Notes: generated by a model not told the origin, from the sequence alone. DNA of 64,000 bases from Toxonevra muliebris (GCA_963691655.1 OY829329.1:17188708-17252707); one strand, 5' to 3'; counted from the first letter of the stretch, positions 36,013 to 48,543 are shown. Made by a program: numbers and translations.

Positions 36013-37880
36013 AAGAATCTTGGTTTTTCCACCAAAGCTTAACTTTTAGTGCTTTTACCTAAAATTTAAAAAATTGGATCTCAAAAAACGAATAGAAGAT
36101 ATAAAAAAAGATTTTGCTATGAAGAATTACAAGATATATATATACGGCTAAGGAAAACCAAATAGTGGCAAATTTACGATTGCTTCAGATCAAAGTTTCC
36201 CACTTTGAGCTTAGTCGCAACTGATTGTATACTTTGTTTTTATTGCTATTTTTCAAGGGATTGATTAAATTATAAATTTATCTTGCCACTTTCACTAAAA
36301 CAAGCATTAAAAATGCAAGAATTAATTAAATTTTTTCACAGTGTATCGGTACCACATACATAAGTGCATATATACAAACATACGAAAGATGGTGTATGGT
36401 GAGTATGAATTTATACTGAAGGAACTTTGACAAATGCAATGAAATTACTTTGCAGGGCGTTATTGTAACATGGGCACCTAACAACCTACATACACACGTA
36501 CATGAATATCTACATTATATACCTTTATTGTTGTAGCCCAAGTATCAACATGTCCTTGTATTTGCTACATTTCTTTTTTTCCCCCTGTTAAACCAAATAT
36601 GCTGCTGCTGTTTTCACTGACCCCTTCATCACCATCCCCAGCACACATGTTTGCCGCCCGTATACTCGTACGACAATATTGTCATTGTCATTTTTGTGTT
36701 GTGTTGACAATGTTGAAAAGCATTTTGCCGCTTTTATTTCTTACTTATCTTTTTTGGACAGCACTTTTCGTTTTTGGCGCTTTTTGTGGAGGTAGTTTGA
36801 GTGTTTGCGAGTATCGGTGTGTGTCTTTGTGTTTGATGTATGTTTTTGTATATGTGTTGGTATTTGTGGCGCTCGTTCATTTTAGCCCTGAAAATACAAG
36901 ATCTTTGTTTGATTTTCTTTTTTGTTTTGTTTATTTTTTTTTTCTTTTTTGTTTGCTTAGTTGCATGTTTGTATTTTCTTTTTTTTTTTCTCTCTCTCTC
37001 TTGTTGTTGTCCCTCTTTGTTGCTTTTCTGCGCCTTTTGTGTATTTTCTGCCTTACCATGAAATTGAAATCTTTTGTCATGACACTAATAGCTTTTTAAT
37101 TATACAGATTTTACTTTGTATCCGTATCGTTGGTACTTTTAAATTCATACACAATTTTCTTTATTGATTTTGACGGCGATTGTGAAAGAGGATTAGAGTA
37201 AATTGTTTTTGTTCTGGAAATCTGATGTTTGCCATAGGTCAAAATTCTGTGGCTTTGGTGTTGGTGATGGAGGGGGTCAGTAGAAGCAGAGACATTTTTT
37301 TATATTTTTTATTAGTTCCTTATGCTGTTAGGTCATTTGGTTAAACCCACTCAGTTCTGGACTGTAAAATGAAATTTTTCTTTATATCAATTCAAAGTTA
37401 AAAAGATTTTAATGAAGGATCTATGAGAAAGGCGATAGATGGAAAGATCAATAGAGGGAGAGGTGGGAGAAGAAGAGAGTAGAAAGGCAAAGAGATTAAA
37501 GAAAGAAAGAGAGGAAGAAAAAGAGTCGAATAGAAACGTGGCAGAATGAAAGCGTAAACCGCATCCAACATGTCGCTCTCATTTTCATTCTGTGTGTGAG
37601 TGTTAGGTAGGGTAAAAACTGTCCTAACTTTTGTTTAGTTTTTTATGCATGGTGGGATATATTTTAAGCTACTTCGAGAAGTTGAAATTATATATAATAA
37701 TACAGTTTAATATCTTATTTACATTTATTGCATATAATAATACTATTTAATATCTTTATTTATCTAATTTTTTTCAGGCTGTTATTTTCTTTAACATCGT
37801 GTGTCCTAAAGAGTTAAAAAACAGTAACTAGTGCTGGAGACATTGCAAGAGTAAAAGAAATAAAATTCAATGAAAGTAAA
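36013..37880. other. AT-rich stretch, no supported gene
   Basis: Includes CATACA-type motifs, a T-rich region at 36,900-37,050 and GA-rich DNA at 37,440-37,540. The 166-residue frame at 36,599-37,099 is hydrophobic and cysteine/phenylalanine-rich because of T-rich sequence. I saw no family signature. Confidence 0.45.
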
Positions 37881-37887
37881 TTTGCTT

Positions 37888-38060
37888 ATGCGGCTCAGGT
37901 GGTAAGCGCATTGTTTAACACTCATGATGCGGATTTTCGGCCACAAGTTCGAGCCTGGAAAAACTTTAATAAAACGACAACTCAATAGAAGATCAAGAAC
38001 AAATAAAATAATTAAACGATAATAAAGTAAGAAAAAAAAATAAAATAAAAAAAAAATTTA
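37888..38060 (+). repeat. tRNA-derived SINE candidate
   Basis: GCGGCTCAGGTGGTAAGCGC resembles an A box, and CAAGTTCGAGCCTGG 55 bp downstream resembles a B box of RNA polymerase III promoters. The segment does not fold into a convincing tRNA. It is followed by AATAAAA words and an A-rich tail to about 38,060, which fits a SINE. Flanking duplication is unclear. Confidence 0.45.
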
Positions 38061-38112
38061 TTTGCAGAATTTGAACTTAAATTAAAAAAAAAATTTTCTG
38101 GGAAGTAAACCA

Positions 38113-38841
38113 AGGCCGTATTTAGGGGGAGGTTTGGGGGTTCTGAAATTAAAAAATTAATAAAAATAGAATAAATTATCGGATCCTTGTAAAATTAGAC
38201 TTGCTTGAACCCCATTTTTTTTCCTAAAACCTGACGTGATGGGAAGTTTTTGACCTCAGATTCGTGTTCAACGTGAAAAATTCTTTCGTAAAAACTCCAT
38301 CTTATTAGCAAAACCCATGCAGTTTTAAAATATAATTAATTCTTTAACGCATTATTGCTCAGAGCACAACTAGAATGATCTCTTTCAATGCTGTGACTTC
38401 ACGAATTTAGGGAATATAAGCCAACCTCATCCGGGTTCCTTATCATTGATAATGGCTCAAATTCCCAATGATGATCATTTGAAAAAAATAAGCTTTTACT
38501 ATTTTTGGTAATTTTTTTGAGGTTGGGTGCATCATCAGTAGTGGGAAGCCCATGAGTTAATGAAATTATGTCTCTCACGATAAAAAAAAATGCATTAGAA
38601 TGTTAATGTGCATAATATTTATTTGAAAAAATTTAATTTGATTATTCTGGGAATTTTTTGCCACTTTTGGCCATTTTTTTGAGGTTAAAGATTAAATCGG
38701 AAAATTTTTCCTAAAATTTTAATTTTATAGGGTCCATCAAATGTATTGTCGATTTAATTTATTGTATTTAAAAATTAGTTTGATAAAAATTATTTATAAA
38801 TATTTTCTTCGAATGAAAAAAATTTCTGGCTACGGCCCTGA
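38113..38841 (-). mobile_element. GGCCGTA-ended repeat family, copy 2 (both ends present)
   Basis: Left edge AAGGCCGTATTTAGGGGGAG and right edge (minus strand) AGGGCCGTAGCCAGAAATTT. It is the inverted equivalent of copies at 23.3 and 54.2 kb, with an internal deletion near the left edge. Landmarks such as CACGTTGAACACGAATCTGA are retained on the minus strand. Short imperfect inverted ends suggest a non-autonomous DNA element. No transposase. Confidence 0.82.
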
Positions 38842-39801
38842 ATTAAACCTTGGCCAACAAGTGGCTGCGTGCTTACTGGCGTTTTAGACAACTAGTCCAT
38901 GGGATCATGAATTTCGGGAGCAACTATTTTGAGTTTTTTTCTATGATTGAGCTCCTTTTGGAGGCTAAAAAACGTTTTAGCATTATTAAAAAGGAGTACA
39001 AAATGCATGAGCTCTCGAGCAATAGGAAGTAATCCATTGTTCGCTTTGAAACGCTCGATGATTTCCCCTACAATCATCCTAAGTTCAACTGAAAGTGTAT
39101 GTCGTTACCTTAATTTACAAAGGCCCTAATAAACAGTTTATTCGAAATTGCTTTTTTTTGCAGATTTTGGTAAAATCTATTGAAATACACCTCCACTGAA
39201 CGGAGTTATGACAATTTTTAAAAAGCCCTATCTGCAGGCAGTGATATTCTTGAAAGCAAAAAGGCCCTAACTACACGTAAAATTTTCGCATTACAAATTT
39301 GAAAGAAAATTTTATAGGCTTTAAATTTTCAAATTTTGAACTCGAATGCAAACTTAGTAAGCGTTGAATTTTATGTTTTGTATTGCAATATTTTCATAAA
39401 TATTATAGTTTCGATCCGCTGGGTGTTGTTCATAAAAATATTAATTTCGCCTAATCATAAAAGTAGTGAACAAGATGAGTAAAGCTGAGCATTCTGATGG
39501 CAATGTACCTATTAATATAAGGAAAAGAAATCGCTTATCAAAATGAAATGAATGGCAAAGCGTCATAAATATCAAAAAACGAATGTACGGTGAACAATGT
39601 ACTGGCATATCACAATCAAAAAATGAAACACTTCTCTGTCAAAGGCCGTCAAGGACGTTAGAGCACTCTTGTTTCACTGAGTCAGTATTTGAAAAGTCGC
39701 TGAATTCCGAGCAAGACATTCTAGAACACTGGAATACAGTGAGAATATAACACGAATGCAAAAATCCCATTTAATTTTCTTGTTATAGGAATACAGTTCT
39801 A
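38842..39801. other. no gene recognised
   Basis: Short overlapping frames at 38,850-39,129 on both strands share the same less AT-rich patch and show no known motif. It may be decayed transposon sequence. Confidence 0.35.
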
Positions 39802-40836
39802 CTTAGTCCTGCCATAAATTCTGTTACAAAGTTTCGATCGCCTGCTATATTTGAAATCTTAAAGGAATAGCACCGTTAGTTTTTTTTTAGTATATGTGCG
39901 TCATAGAGCATCAAAAACAAATCAGTTTGATTTCAGCTTTTGTTTGATTACAATGGAATGGGTCAAAGAGAACCGCATTGCGGTAGTTGCCTTATACAAG
40001 TGCGGTGAAAAGTGATGGTCGAATTTTCACATTACTGAAAAACCTTGGAATATCAAGAATGTTTGTTAATCGTGCTATTGATGGTTTCTCTGAATCGTCC
40101 GAAGTAGAAGACAGGCTAAGAAGTGGTGTTCCGCGCGTTTCCTAGACAAGTGCAGAAATCCTCTTCAGAAACAGAAATTAATGTCCAACGAGCTGGATAT
40201 TTTCTCCAGATCCATGTCTAGACTTATTCGAGATGATCTGAATATGAAAGCTTTCCGTCGATCAACTGGACATTTGTTAATACTACGGTTGAAAAGAAAT
40301 TAGGCTTGAAAGTTGCAAACGAGTCTTGCAGTGGCACGCGGACAATGGTCATGAAAATATTTTGTTCAAAAACGAAAAAATCTTTACTGTGGAGGAATTT
40401 TTCAACAAACAAAATGATAAAATCTGTACTAGGGCATCAAAAGCAGCAAAAAGTGTTGTTCCAAGGGTTCAGCGGGGTCATCACCCTGTATCTGTAATGT
40501 TTTGGTGGGGAGTCTCTTACAAAGGCACCACATCTCTTCAGTTCTGCGAAAAAGAGGTTAAAATTGGAGCTAAAGTGCACCAACGAGATGTTTGAAGGGT
40601 TTCACAAATGCTCTATCCAATGGAAAAAGGTGGGTATTCCAGCAGGATTCTGCTCCTGTACTCAATGCTAAAACAACACAAGAGTGGCTAAGATGCAATA
40701 TTCCAGCATTTATTGCAGCTGAAGATTGGTTCTCGGGAAGCCCAGATCTATTGTTTGTGATTAGAAGTACAAAAAGTTTTTACATTTAACTTTAAAAGCG
40801 TTTTTAACTTGTAACAGAATTTATGGCAGGACTAAG
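39802..40836 (+). mobile_element. Tc1/mariner-superfamily relic with 28-bp TIRs
   Basis: Ends beginning CTTAGTCCTGCCATAAATTC are identical in inverted orientation over 28 bp and are bordered by TA on both sides (39,800-39,801 and 40,837-40,838). The 1,035-bp interior encodes a broken transposase on the plus strand. The termini differ from those of the two DD37E elements and the mariner, so this is a fourth lineage. Confidence 0.92.
39953..40788 (+). pseudogene. Tc1-like transposase relic
   Basis: Begins MEWVKENRIAVVALYKCGEK and then a stop. Later pieces give QWHADNGHENILFKNEKIFT, where the first catalytic aspartate of the usual DEK is N. Further pieces give VPRVQRGHHPVSVMFWWGVS and RWVFQQDSAPVLNAKTTQEW (second aspartate in QQDSAP). 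SGSPDLL lies where the third acidic block should be, then similarity fades. The spacing would suit a DD37D (maT-like) protein, but the third residue is not preserved, so that assignment is a guess. Confidence 0.82.
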
Positions 40837-40838
40837 TA

Positions 40839-43800
40839 TTTAGGGAGAAATATCTCGTCAATAGATCTTAAAGGTCGCCGTGCGCTACCCAATAATAATA
40901 ATAATAGTTTCAACTGAGCCGAGCTACTTATATATCATTAGAAATATAATTTAATCGAGCTTTTTTTTTTTGATAAATGGGTGAGATCTAGGTGCTGAAA
41001 GTTCAATTTCGGTATAATTTTTGGGTAATTTTCGCACAAATCATAGGTTAAATAGTTTTTTCTCACCAAAAGTAATCACAAAATCTCAAGTTTATTATTT
41101 TAATCGATTACAAAAATTTTAAGCATAAAACTCGAAATTTTTCTCTGCTTTCAAATTCATTCTGCTGTTGGAAATGACGAACAACTTCTCATGTATAATA
41201 ATTTAATTTCATGTATTTTATTCTTCAGTGAATAGTGGCTCGATCGAAACTATAGTTGATGAGATATTTGCCCGTAAGTAGAACTGTAACCCAAAAAATC
41301 ACCATTACATCTTAACTCAAAAACTTACCAACTAAAAAAAAAAAAATTAATGTGATTTTTGTATTCTGTGATCTCGCTTTAGCTTAGAAAACATACTTGA
41401 ATGAGTGATATATTCTAAGTTTGAAATTTTGTAATCTAGTGTAATACCAACAAAAAATTTTATTTTCAAAAGAAAAAAATAGTAAAAGGAGAAGAACAGA
41501 GGTAGAATAAATAAATAGTTAAAAAAAGGCTAGTTCAATCTCGTTTTTACTACCTATTCTTTCTACCTCGCTTCTTCAGACAGGCTTACATGCTTGCGCC
41601 AGAGTGAACAGCCACATATAGTTGAAGAAATGTGATACTAGTCTCTGCCATAAAAGGAAAAATATTTATACTTAAATTAGTTTTAAGAGTTTTCTTAAAA
41701 AACATTTTTTTTTTTCATAAAGTTGTCAAAAAACTGCACATTTGCGTCCCGTTGCGTTTTACAACGAGACAGGGATAAAGCTTTCAAAAACGGGATAGTC
41801 CCGGCGAAAATGGAACAGTTTGCAACCGTGGCTCAAGCACACGGCTTTTGCATGGGCAAGAGCGATATGAAAAGAGCTTTCTCTCATTGAAAGCTCAGAA
41901 GCTTTCGAGTTGTTGATCAGAAAATTTTTTAATATTTTTGAATATACTGATTTAAATTATTAAAATTATATTGTGTTTGGTTCAACGGTCTTTCTGCGAA
42001 TCAATTCTATTTGGCATAATTTGAAAAATATCATGGAACAAGGAGCTGGAACTAATTTTCAGTTCATTACTTATCATGAATCTTTTTAACAAAGAAATTT
42101 CTTGAAGAAAGTCAATAGGGTTTTAATTTTTTTAGGTTTGAACAGAGCCCAAGCTGTTACAGCTGAGCAGCCATTGCTTAAAACTTTATATATAATTTAA
42201 TAGTCAAAACACAATCAGATTTTCGACGAATCCCAACGGACTCACTTACCCGCCCAGCTGCACGAGGGGCGCATCGCCATAACGAACGGATCAGTGCCCG
42301 AAACAGACACAGTCCGGACTGCTCTGTATGACGCGACACGTGAAGTGAACTATCCAAGTGGTTTTCAAACAACAACTGCAGATTTTATAATCATCAGCTG
42401 GTTAATTTATTTAAAAATTTTAAAACAATATTTTTAATGTTAAATTGAGAATCAGATAAATCAAATAAGCCATGAAGATTGTTGAAGTCATTGCACAAAC
42501 AACCAAAAGGGTCATTTTGGGCATAATTAGTTCGGCAGGTACTTGTTTGATCGTAACTGGATGCCTTGTACAACGATTTGGTATGCTCAAGTTAACTTCA
42601 TTTCATAAAAATTGGGAATTTATATCACCATTTAGTAGTTTGGCCAAAAACATGACATTCAGCATTACTCTTCAGCTGTCTAGAGTTGGTAAATCTAAAA
42701 GTTTAAGACGATGTGTGTAAGGTGGAAGGTTTTGAAATGAATCCCATCGAAAAATTTTTAATGCAAACAAAAGAAACTGTTTCTGAACAGATTCCAATCT
42801 ATCCCTGTAACAGTTATATTGGAGAATCGTATTCCAAGATTGGTCTTACCAGAGACTTAAAAAGTATTTTCGTTACATGCGGACAGATGAGCAGACAGAG
42901 CTCAAATCTAGGTCGAATAGAGGGTAGGAGAAAGACAGTTCACCTCTTTTCTTTGCTCATGCATGGTATTAAATGAGTTTAATTATAAAAAGGGTTAATA
43001 ATATAATAAATATGCGCAGATTCTCATAATGAAACATTATGGCACATGAAAAACTTAATAAGTGAGAGATTTTTCATGAGAAAAGTTTGAAGAGCACAAA
43101 AAGAAAAAAGAAAAAGTAAGACAAAAAAAAAAAAAAAAAGAAGAAAACTTATTGTTAAAGAGAAAATTACCGGAAATAATTTCACAGTCAAAAGGAATAA
43201 TAAACAGAATCTCTGTGGAGACTCATTATTATGCGTGGCAACAACTTAGAGAAGTAACTTACAATACCAACAACTTATGCAACAATATTTTGGTTGCTAA
43301 TATTTATCAAAAAAAAAAAAAAAAAATAAAATAAAATAATAGCAAGCAAAACAAAAAGAGCAAAATTAAAGATTTTAACCATAATCTTATTGACGTGACG
43401 TGATAGGATTACACTTTGCTAAGTGAATTAATGAAATACGAAACAACAACAGCAACAACAGGAACAAAAATAAAAATTACAACAAGCAGAAGAAGCAGAA
43501 CTGAATAGCAGAAGTAGCAGCAGCAGCAGCACCCAAATTGTCAACTTGAGCGACTAGCCATGAAATTATATAAAGGAGACCTCATAAAATTTTATGAATG
43601 TAGGGTGTTCTTAGGAGAAGGTTAGGAGGTGAGGATAGCGTTTGTTGGAAAACCTTTTCAAAAACTTTTACCACCATTACCAGCAACAGCCAAAACAAAA
43701 ACAACAAAAATTTATACCCAAGTTGAAGTTGAAAACATGACACAAAAAATGTGTTAATGATGTTGTGCATGAGTAAATATTTTGAGCATAATTTGCAAGT

Positions 43801-44578
43801 TTCTTCTTCTTTTTTTCTCTCTCTTCACCAGCGATACTTCAGCATTACTACCAGCAGCTACAGTACCCGATATGATAGTCTCCTCAATCATCATCATCAA
43901 AATCGTCTCCAACATCATCATCATCATCATCAACGTCCTTATCATTGGTGGCGAGCGGCATTATTAACATAATTTATCGCGAAACAGCGACGACTATAAT
44001 GGCAAGTATAATAACAAGAACAACAACTACAAAACAAACAAACAACAACAACAACAACAAAAAAAGTGTATCACTTCTTGAAAAACTTCTTGAGTTAAAA
44101 AGATGAGTGTCGAAGAAGAAAAAGTAGCAAGAAAAAACAAACAAAAAAAAAAAATGTTACAAAACTTTTACTCAAATTCAAAAAGTATCAAAGTTTACTA
44201 TACAAAACAAAAACAACAGCAACAACAAGAACCACCACAAACAGCCCAAAATATTAATAAGAAAAAAAAAACAAACCGAAGAAGAAGATAAAGGAAACTT
44301 GTATGTGGTACTCGTATTTGAAACCCGTTCAACTAAAAATTATGTTGCCTGAATTTTGAATAGATTTTTGGTCGTTGATAATTCTGCCACCATTTGCAAA
44401 GAGACACAACCCTTCAATCTATTCTAAGCTATAAAATGCTGCTGCTGCATGCGCTATTGACGCTTTTAGAGCTTTGATTTTTTGCTTTTTATTATTTTTA
44501 TTAAAGAGAAAATAAAAATTAAAAAAAAAAAATTAATTTTTCAAATATTAATGAATTGACTTATTATTCATTTATTTC
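40839..44578. other. long stretch without a supported gene
   Basis: AT-rich, with (AAT)n at about 40,898-40,912. A patch at 41,745-41,840 (TTTGCAACCGTGG, GTTTTACAACGAGACAGGGA) resembles one end of a hAT-type element whose partner I could not find. A GC-richer block lies at 42,215-42,345 and poly-CAR/CAT microsatellites at 43,440-44,060. Two adjacent unrecognised frames at 42,472-42,976 are listed separately. Confidence 0.45.
42472..42976 (+). pseudogene. unrecognised split coding remnant
   Basis: Two overlapping plus-strand frames (42,472-42,720 and 42,713-42,976) have less biased composition than the surroundings. The second contains MNPIEKFLMQTKETVSEQIP followed by YPCNSYIGESYSKIGLTRDL. 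I do not recognise the family. A single frameshift near 42,715 could have split one protein. It may be a decayed transposon or a host gene fragment. Confidence 0.3.
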
Positions 44579-46070
44579 AGTAGTCGATTTAGAAAGGGGA
44601 CTGTGGGGACTGCAGCCTCCCCAAAAATGATTGAAACTATTTTTCAAATCTTAACTCTTGGTTTGAGATTTAATTTGAATTTCAGCCTAATATTTGGTTT
44701 AATTTTGTTCTGAAATTTTTCTAAGATTTAATCAGAAAATTGGTCTGAACTCCTGTCTAAATTTTAGTCTGCATTTTGGTTTTAACTTTCGTCTAAACTT
44801 TGGACTGAGATTTAATCAGAATGTTGGTAGACTTTTTAATCTAGTTTTAATCTACCTTTGGTCTACTCCTGATCTGAGATGCAGTCTAAATTTTTATTTG
44901 ATCTTTTGTATTTTCTTTGGTCTGAATTTTGATCTGGTTTTTGTCCACTTTTCAGTCTAGTTTTTATCTGAAGTTAGGCCTTAGAAATAGCCTGAGCTTT
45001 GGTCTACTCTTGGTCTGAGATTTAGTCTGAATTTTTATCTGAACTTTGGTATTTCTTCTGGTTTCTTGGTTCACCTTTTGGTTTAGCTTTGGTTCTATGA
45101 TTGGTCTTAGACTTAGTCTTAGTTTTGGCCTGCACTTGGTCTAAATTTTGATCTACTTCTGGTCTGAGATTCATTTCGAATTTTTATCAGAACTTTTGTA
45201 TTTTTTTGGTCTGGTTTTGAATTGAATTTCGGTCTGAGGTTTGTTCTAAATTTTGTTACACTTTTCAATCTAGTTTTGATCTGAAGTCTCTTGATCTACT
45301 TTTAGTTTAGTGCTTAGTCTAAATTTTGGCTTGATTTTTTTTGCTCATTGTTTAAACTGCATTTTGTTTCGCTTATAATCTGACTTTTGGTTTGTCTTTA
45401 ATCTGAGATTGGGTCATTCATTGGTCTAATATTTCGTCTAATTTTTTACCTGATTTTTGGTTCGCTTTTGATCTGACATTACATCTAAATTTTGGTGTGA
45501 ATTAGTGGGTTGAATTGATCTGGGGTTTGGCCCCAATTGTGGTCTGCTTTTGGTCTCCATTTCGGTTAGTCTTTTATTCCCGTTTTAATCTGAAATTAAG
45601 TCTTAGTATTTGCCTGAATTTTGATCAGAGTTTTGCTCTGAGTTCTAGTCTAAATATTGGCTGGCTTTAGGTCCGAGATTTGGTCTGAATTTCAATCTAT
45701 TTTTAGTTTCTATTTTACTCTGATTTAATCTGGATTTCGACCTAAGTTTTGGTCTGATTTTTTATCTGAAATTTAGTCTATATTATGGGCAATTTTGATC
45801 GATTTTTATTCCAAATTTTTGTGTGAGATTTGGTATGAATTTTGGTTTAAGGTTTGGTTTGAATTTTCGCCCAAACTTTTACCAGTTTTTTTTTTTTTTT
45901 TTTTTTGTCCTAATTTTTGGTGTAATTTTTGCTCTAAATTTTGGTCTAACTTTCGGTCTGCCTTTTGCCCGTAATTTGACTTGAATTTCAGTTTAGTTTT
46001 TGGTCTGATTTTGAAGCAAGTTTTGGTCTGAATTGAGGTCCAGTTTTTATTTGTCCTTCACTGTAAATTT
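44579..46070 (+). repeat. 12-bp satellite array (TGGTCTGAATTT), 1.4 kb, with element-like start
   Basis: CAGTAGTCGATTTAGAAAGG at 44,579 resembles the CAGTGGCGGATTTAGGG terminus. About 70 bp later the 12-bp units begin (44,650) and run to about 46,070, in the same orientation as at 24.4 kb. A T18-20 run interrupts at about 45,886-45,906. Units are diverged. Frames are by-products. Confidence 0.85.
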
Positions 46071-46559
46071 TAACCGGTTTTTTTGGAATTCTCTCATTCT
46101 TTAGAATGCTTATAGGTATATTTAACGATTTATATTCCCCTTCATAATCAGAACTCCTCCCAAACCCAAATCCTCTATCGGTCAGTCCGATCCCTGTATT
46201 GGTCCGGATAATTTCTCTTAAAAAAGTAAGCACATTCCGTGTCACCTCAATTTCCTGATGCGTTACAATATGATTTTTGAAATGAGATTTGACAATAGAG
46301 TTCAGAATGAAAATTAAGGCGACGTGTTGTATGCGGCTAACTCCATTATTCTGTTATGGTTTCTACTAGAAAAGTTTTTACTTGGAAGAATTTTCAGCTG
46401 ACGAATGAAAAAGAGCTGCTAAAAATCAGCAAGAAGTGTGTTTTGTTAATTTTAGTGAATGAAATGGGGGGAATGTGGTGGTTTTATTTAAAATGTGGGA
46501 GGAAAAGAGACCAATCTTCATATTGGGGAAATTTTTTCCCCTAAGTAAATGATTCCGAT
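46071..46559. other. short unrecognised stretch
   Basis: A minus-strand frame (45,988-46,245) extends out of the satellite; its non-repeat part shows no known domain. The remaining sequence is unclassified. Confidence 0.35.
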
Positions 46560-47620
46560 TCATCTTCAGACTGGGGACAAAAATGGATAAATGTCTTGAA
46601 GCTTTAGGAAATATTTTTGTTTCCGAGTTTCTTTAATCTTAACCTAAAAAAAAAAGACCAAAAATTTCAAAAATAGTCAGATGCTCATTTTTTTCAAATT
46701 ATAATTATCAGTGGGAACGGATGAAATTGGCATATATTCCCTAAATTCGTGCAGTCACTGCATTGAAAGAGACCTTCTGGGTCGGAGTGCTCTGAGTAAT
46801 AATGGGTTAAAAATTAATTACATTTTAAGATTGTCTCTTAAAACTTTGGAACTGATCCGTTTACACTGCCCTGCATGGGTTTTGCGAATAAGATGGTTCC
46901 TAGTGCTTGCGAATGAACTTTTTTCATGCTGAACACGAATATTGGGTCAAAAACTTCCCATCACTTCACGTTTTAGAGAAAAAAAGGGGTTGAAATCCCT
47001 AAAACTAGCGTTTTTGGGCATTTTTGAAGAAGTGTAGAGTTGAACCCTGATGTGCTACATACAAGAAACTAGAAATTAATGGCTGAATAATGCCCTTTCG
47101 AATAAGCTCTTAGTCAAATTGTTTGCATGCGAACCTTAAAGCAGGGAATTTGTTTATGTTTAGAGGTGCAGGAACAAAAATGAACACAGAATAGATTTTA
47201 TCTTACTTACACCCACGGCCACGGACATAATGAATAATGCAGTGGTCGGAAGTGTTTTAAGAGCCACTGGTTACAAATCTGTAGTTAGATTTTAAAAATT
47301 CTAAATGGCGGATCAAATATAGCGCACGAGTTTAGGATGAAAGAGTCATCTGATGGTAGAAAAACTCAAAATATACTACATAATAAAATTCAGCTTTTTA
47401 TTACCTTTTAATTAAATCTAATTTTACAAGGATCCGATATTTTTCCTATTTTATTTTTTATTAATTTTTAAACTTTTTCAGGACGAAACCTCAAATCAAA
47501 AACAGTTGCTGACATGGAAAACCTATGAATGCAGAATTGCTCAGCATCACCTTCACTTTTTGAATCCGAAGTCAAACCTCATGTCACAGAAACTGATGGT
47601 ATAAGGTCATTTAACAGAAT
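46560..47620 (+). mobile_element. GGCCGTA family, copy 4 (diverged, interrupted)
   Basis: 46,590-46,990 and 47,420-47,600 align with 23,430-24,090: landmarks are CATATATTCCCTAAATTCGT, TGCTCTGAGTAATAATG, CTTCCCATCACTTCACGTTT and ACAAGGATCCGAT. About 410 bp (47,000-47,415) absent from copy 1 separates the two blocks, probably a later insertion. It is the most diverged of the four copies. Confidence 0.72.
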
Positions 47621-47760
47621 ATTCAATATGCGCCACCGAGTGAATTAAATTTATTTTTTAAGTTATATTTTATTTTGTTCGAAAATTATGTATTCAAATA
47701 AACTTTTACTTGACATGTTATATACTAATATTCATATACATACATATACAATTTATATAT

Positions 47761-48543
47761 GGGACATTCTCTGTCAATGGGAGACCCCACACCCCTCCCG
47801 TTCTCCAAAATTGGTTAAGGTATTTTAGAGCATGTTTGGACTCAAATGAAAGCTATTATCTCTAGTTTCAAATGCAATAAGGTCTTTTTTGATTTTGCAT
47901 GATGGCGGACCAATAGGGCGTCAGCAATTCTACCACCTCACTATAAAATAATAGTTTTATCAAGCGTACGCTTACCCATAAAAAAACAGTTATAGTTTTT
48001 TTTCGCTGAATATAAATCCAATATTATTTTTCAAGGGGAATGTTACATGTTGTCCCTAATCTCAAAAAAGTTTCAAAAACGCTGTTTTTCGGGTCTTACG
48101 CCTAACCATTGATGACTTGGGACACGTGAGACACGAAAAAAAGTTTTTTGGGATTTTTTATTTTTTGAGGTTAGGGACGACATGTAACATTTTTCGTGGA
48201 AAATAATATAAGAATAATAAAAAATTGGATCTTTCATCGTTTTATGATGACTTGGGTAGGCGTGAGACCCGAAATACAGCCTTTTTGGAACTTTTTTGAG
48301 GTTAGGGACTACATGTAAAATTCCCAGTCAAAAATAATATTGGATTCATATTCAGCGAAAAAAAATATACGAAAAAAACGTTATCTGTTTTTTTATGATG
48401 ACTTGAGTAAATGTAGTATTTTATGGTGAGGTGGTAGGCTTGCAGCCGCCCTATTGATGCCCAAACATGCTCTAAAATACCTTAACAAATTTTGGACAGG
48501 GGGGGGGGGGGGTGGGGAGTCTCCCATTGACAGAGAATGTCTC
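47761..48543. mobile_element. 783-bp palindromic foldback element
   Basis: The left end GGGACATTCTCTGTCAATGG pairs with the right end (minus strand GAGACATTCTCTGTCAATGG). The symmetry continues: AAGGTATTTTAGAGCATGTT and its complement, and an inner pair around GAATATAAATCCAATATTAT / ATAATATTGGATTCATATTC. It lies in (TA)n-rich DNA, so the target duplication is ambiguous. A G14 run is at 48,499-48,512. No coding frame. Confidence 0.82.

Noticed and set aside
35472..36035. 187-residue minus-strand frame FSLFSFL repeats
   Set aside because: Product of the AGAGAAA array.
36599..37099. 166-residue hydrophobic frame that might be a membrane protein
   Set aside because: Composition follows the T-rich DNA; overlapping frames are equally open; no recognisable family.
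37888..37965. Functional tRNA gene
   Set aside because: A and B boxes are visible, but the acceptor and anticodon stems do not pair and an A-rich tail follows; SINE is more likely.
41745..41840. hAT-type end (TTTGCAACCGTGG)
   Set aside because: Only one terminus seen; no inverted partner or duplication found, so not listed as an element.
43751..43972. Histidine/isoleucine-rich frames
   Set aside because: Translation of a (CAT)n-type microsatellite.
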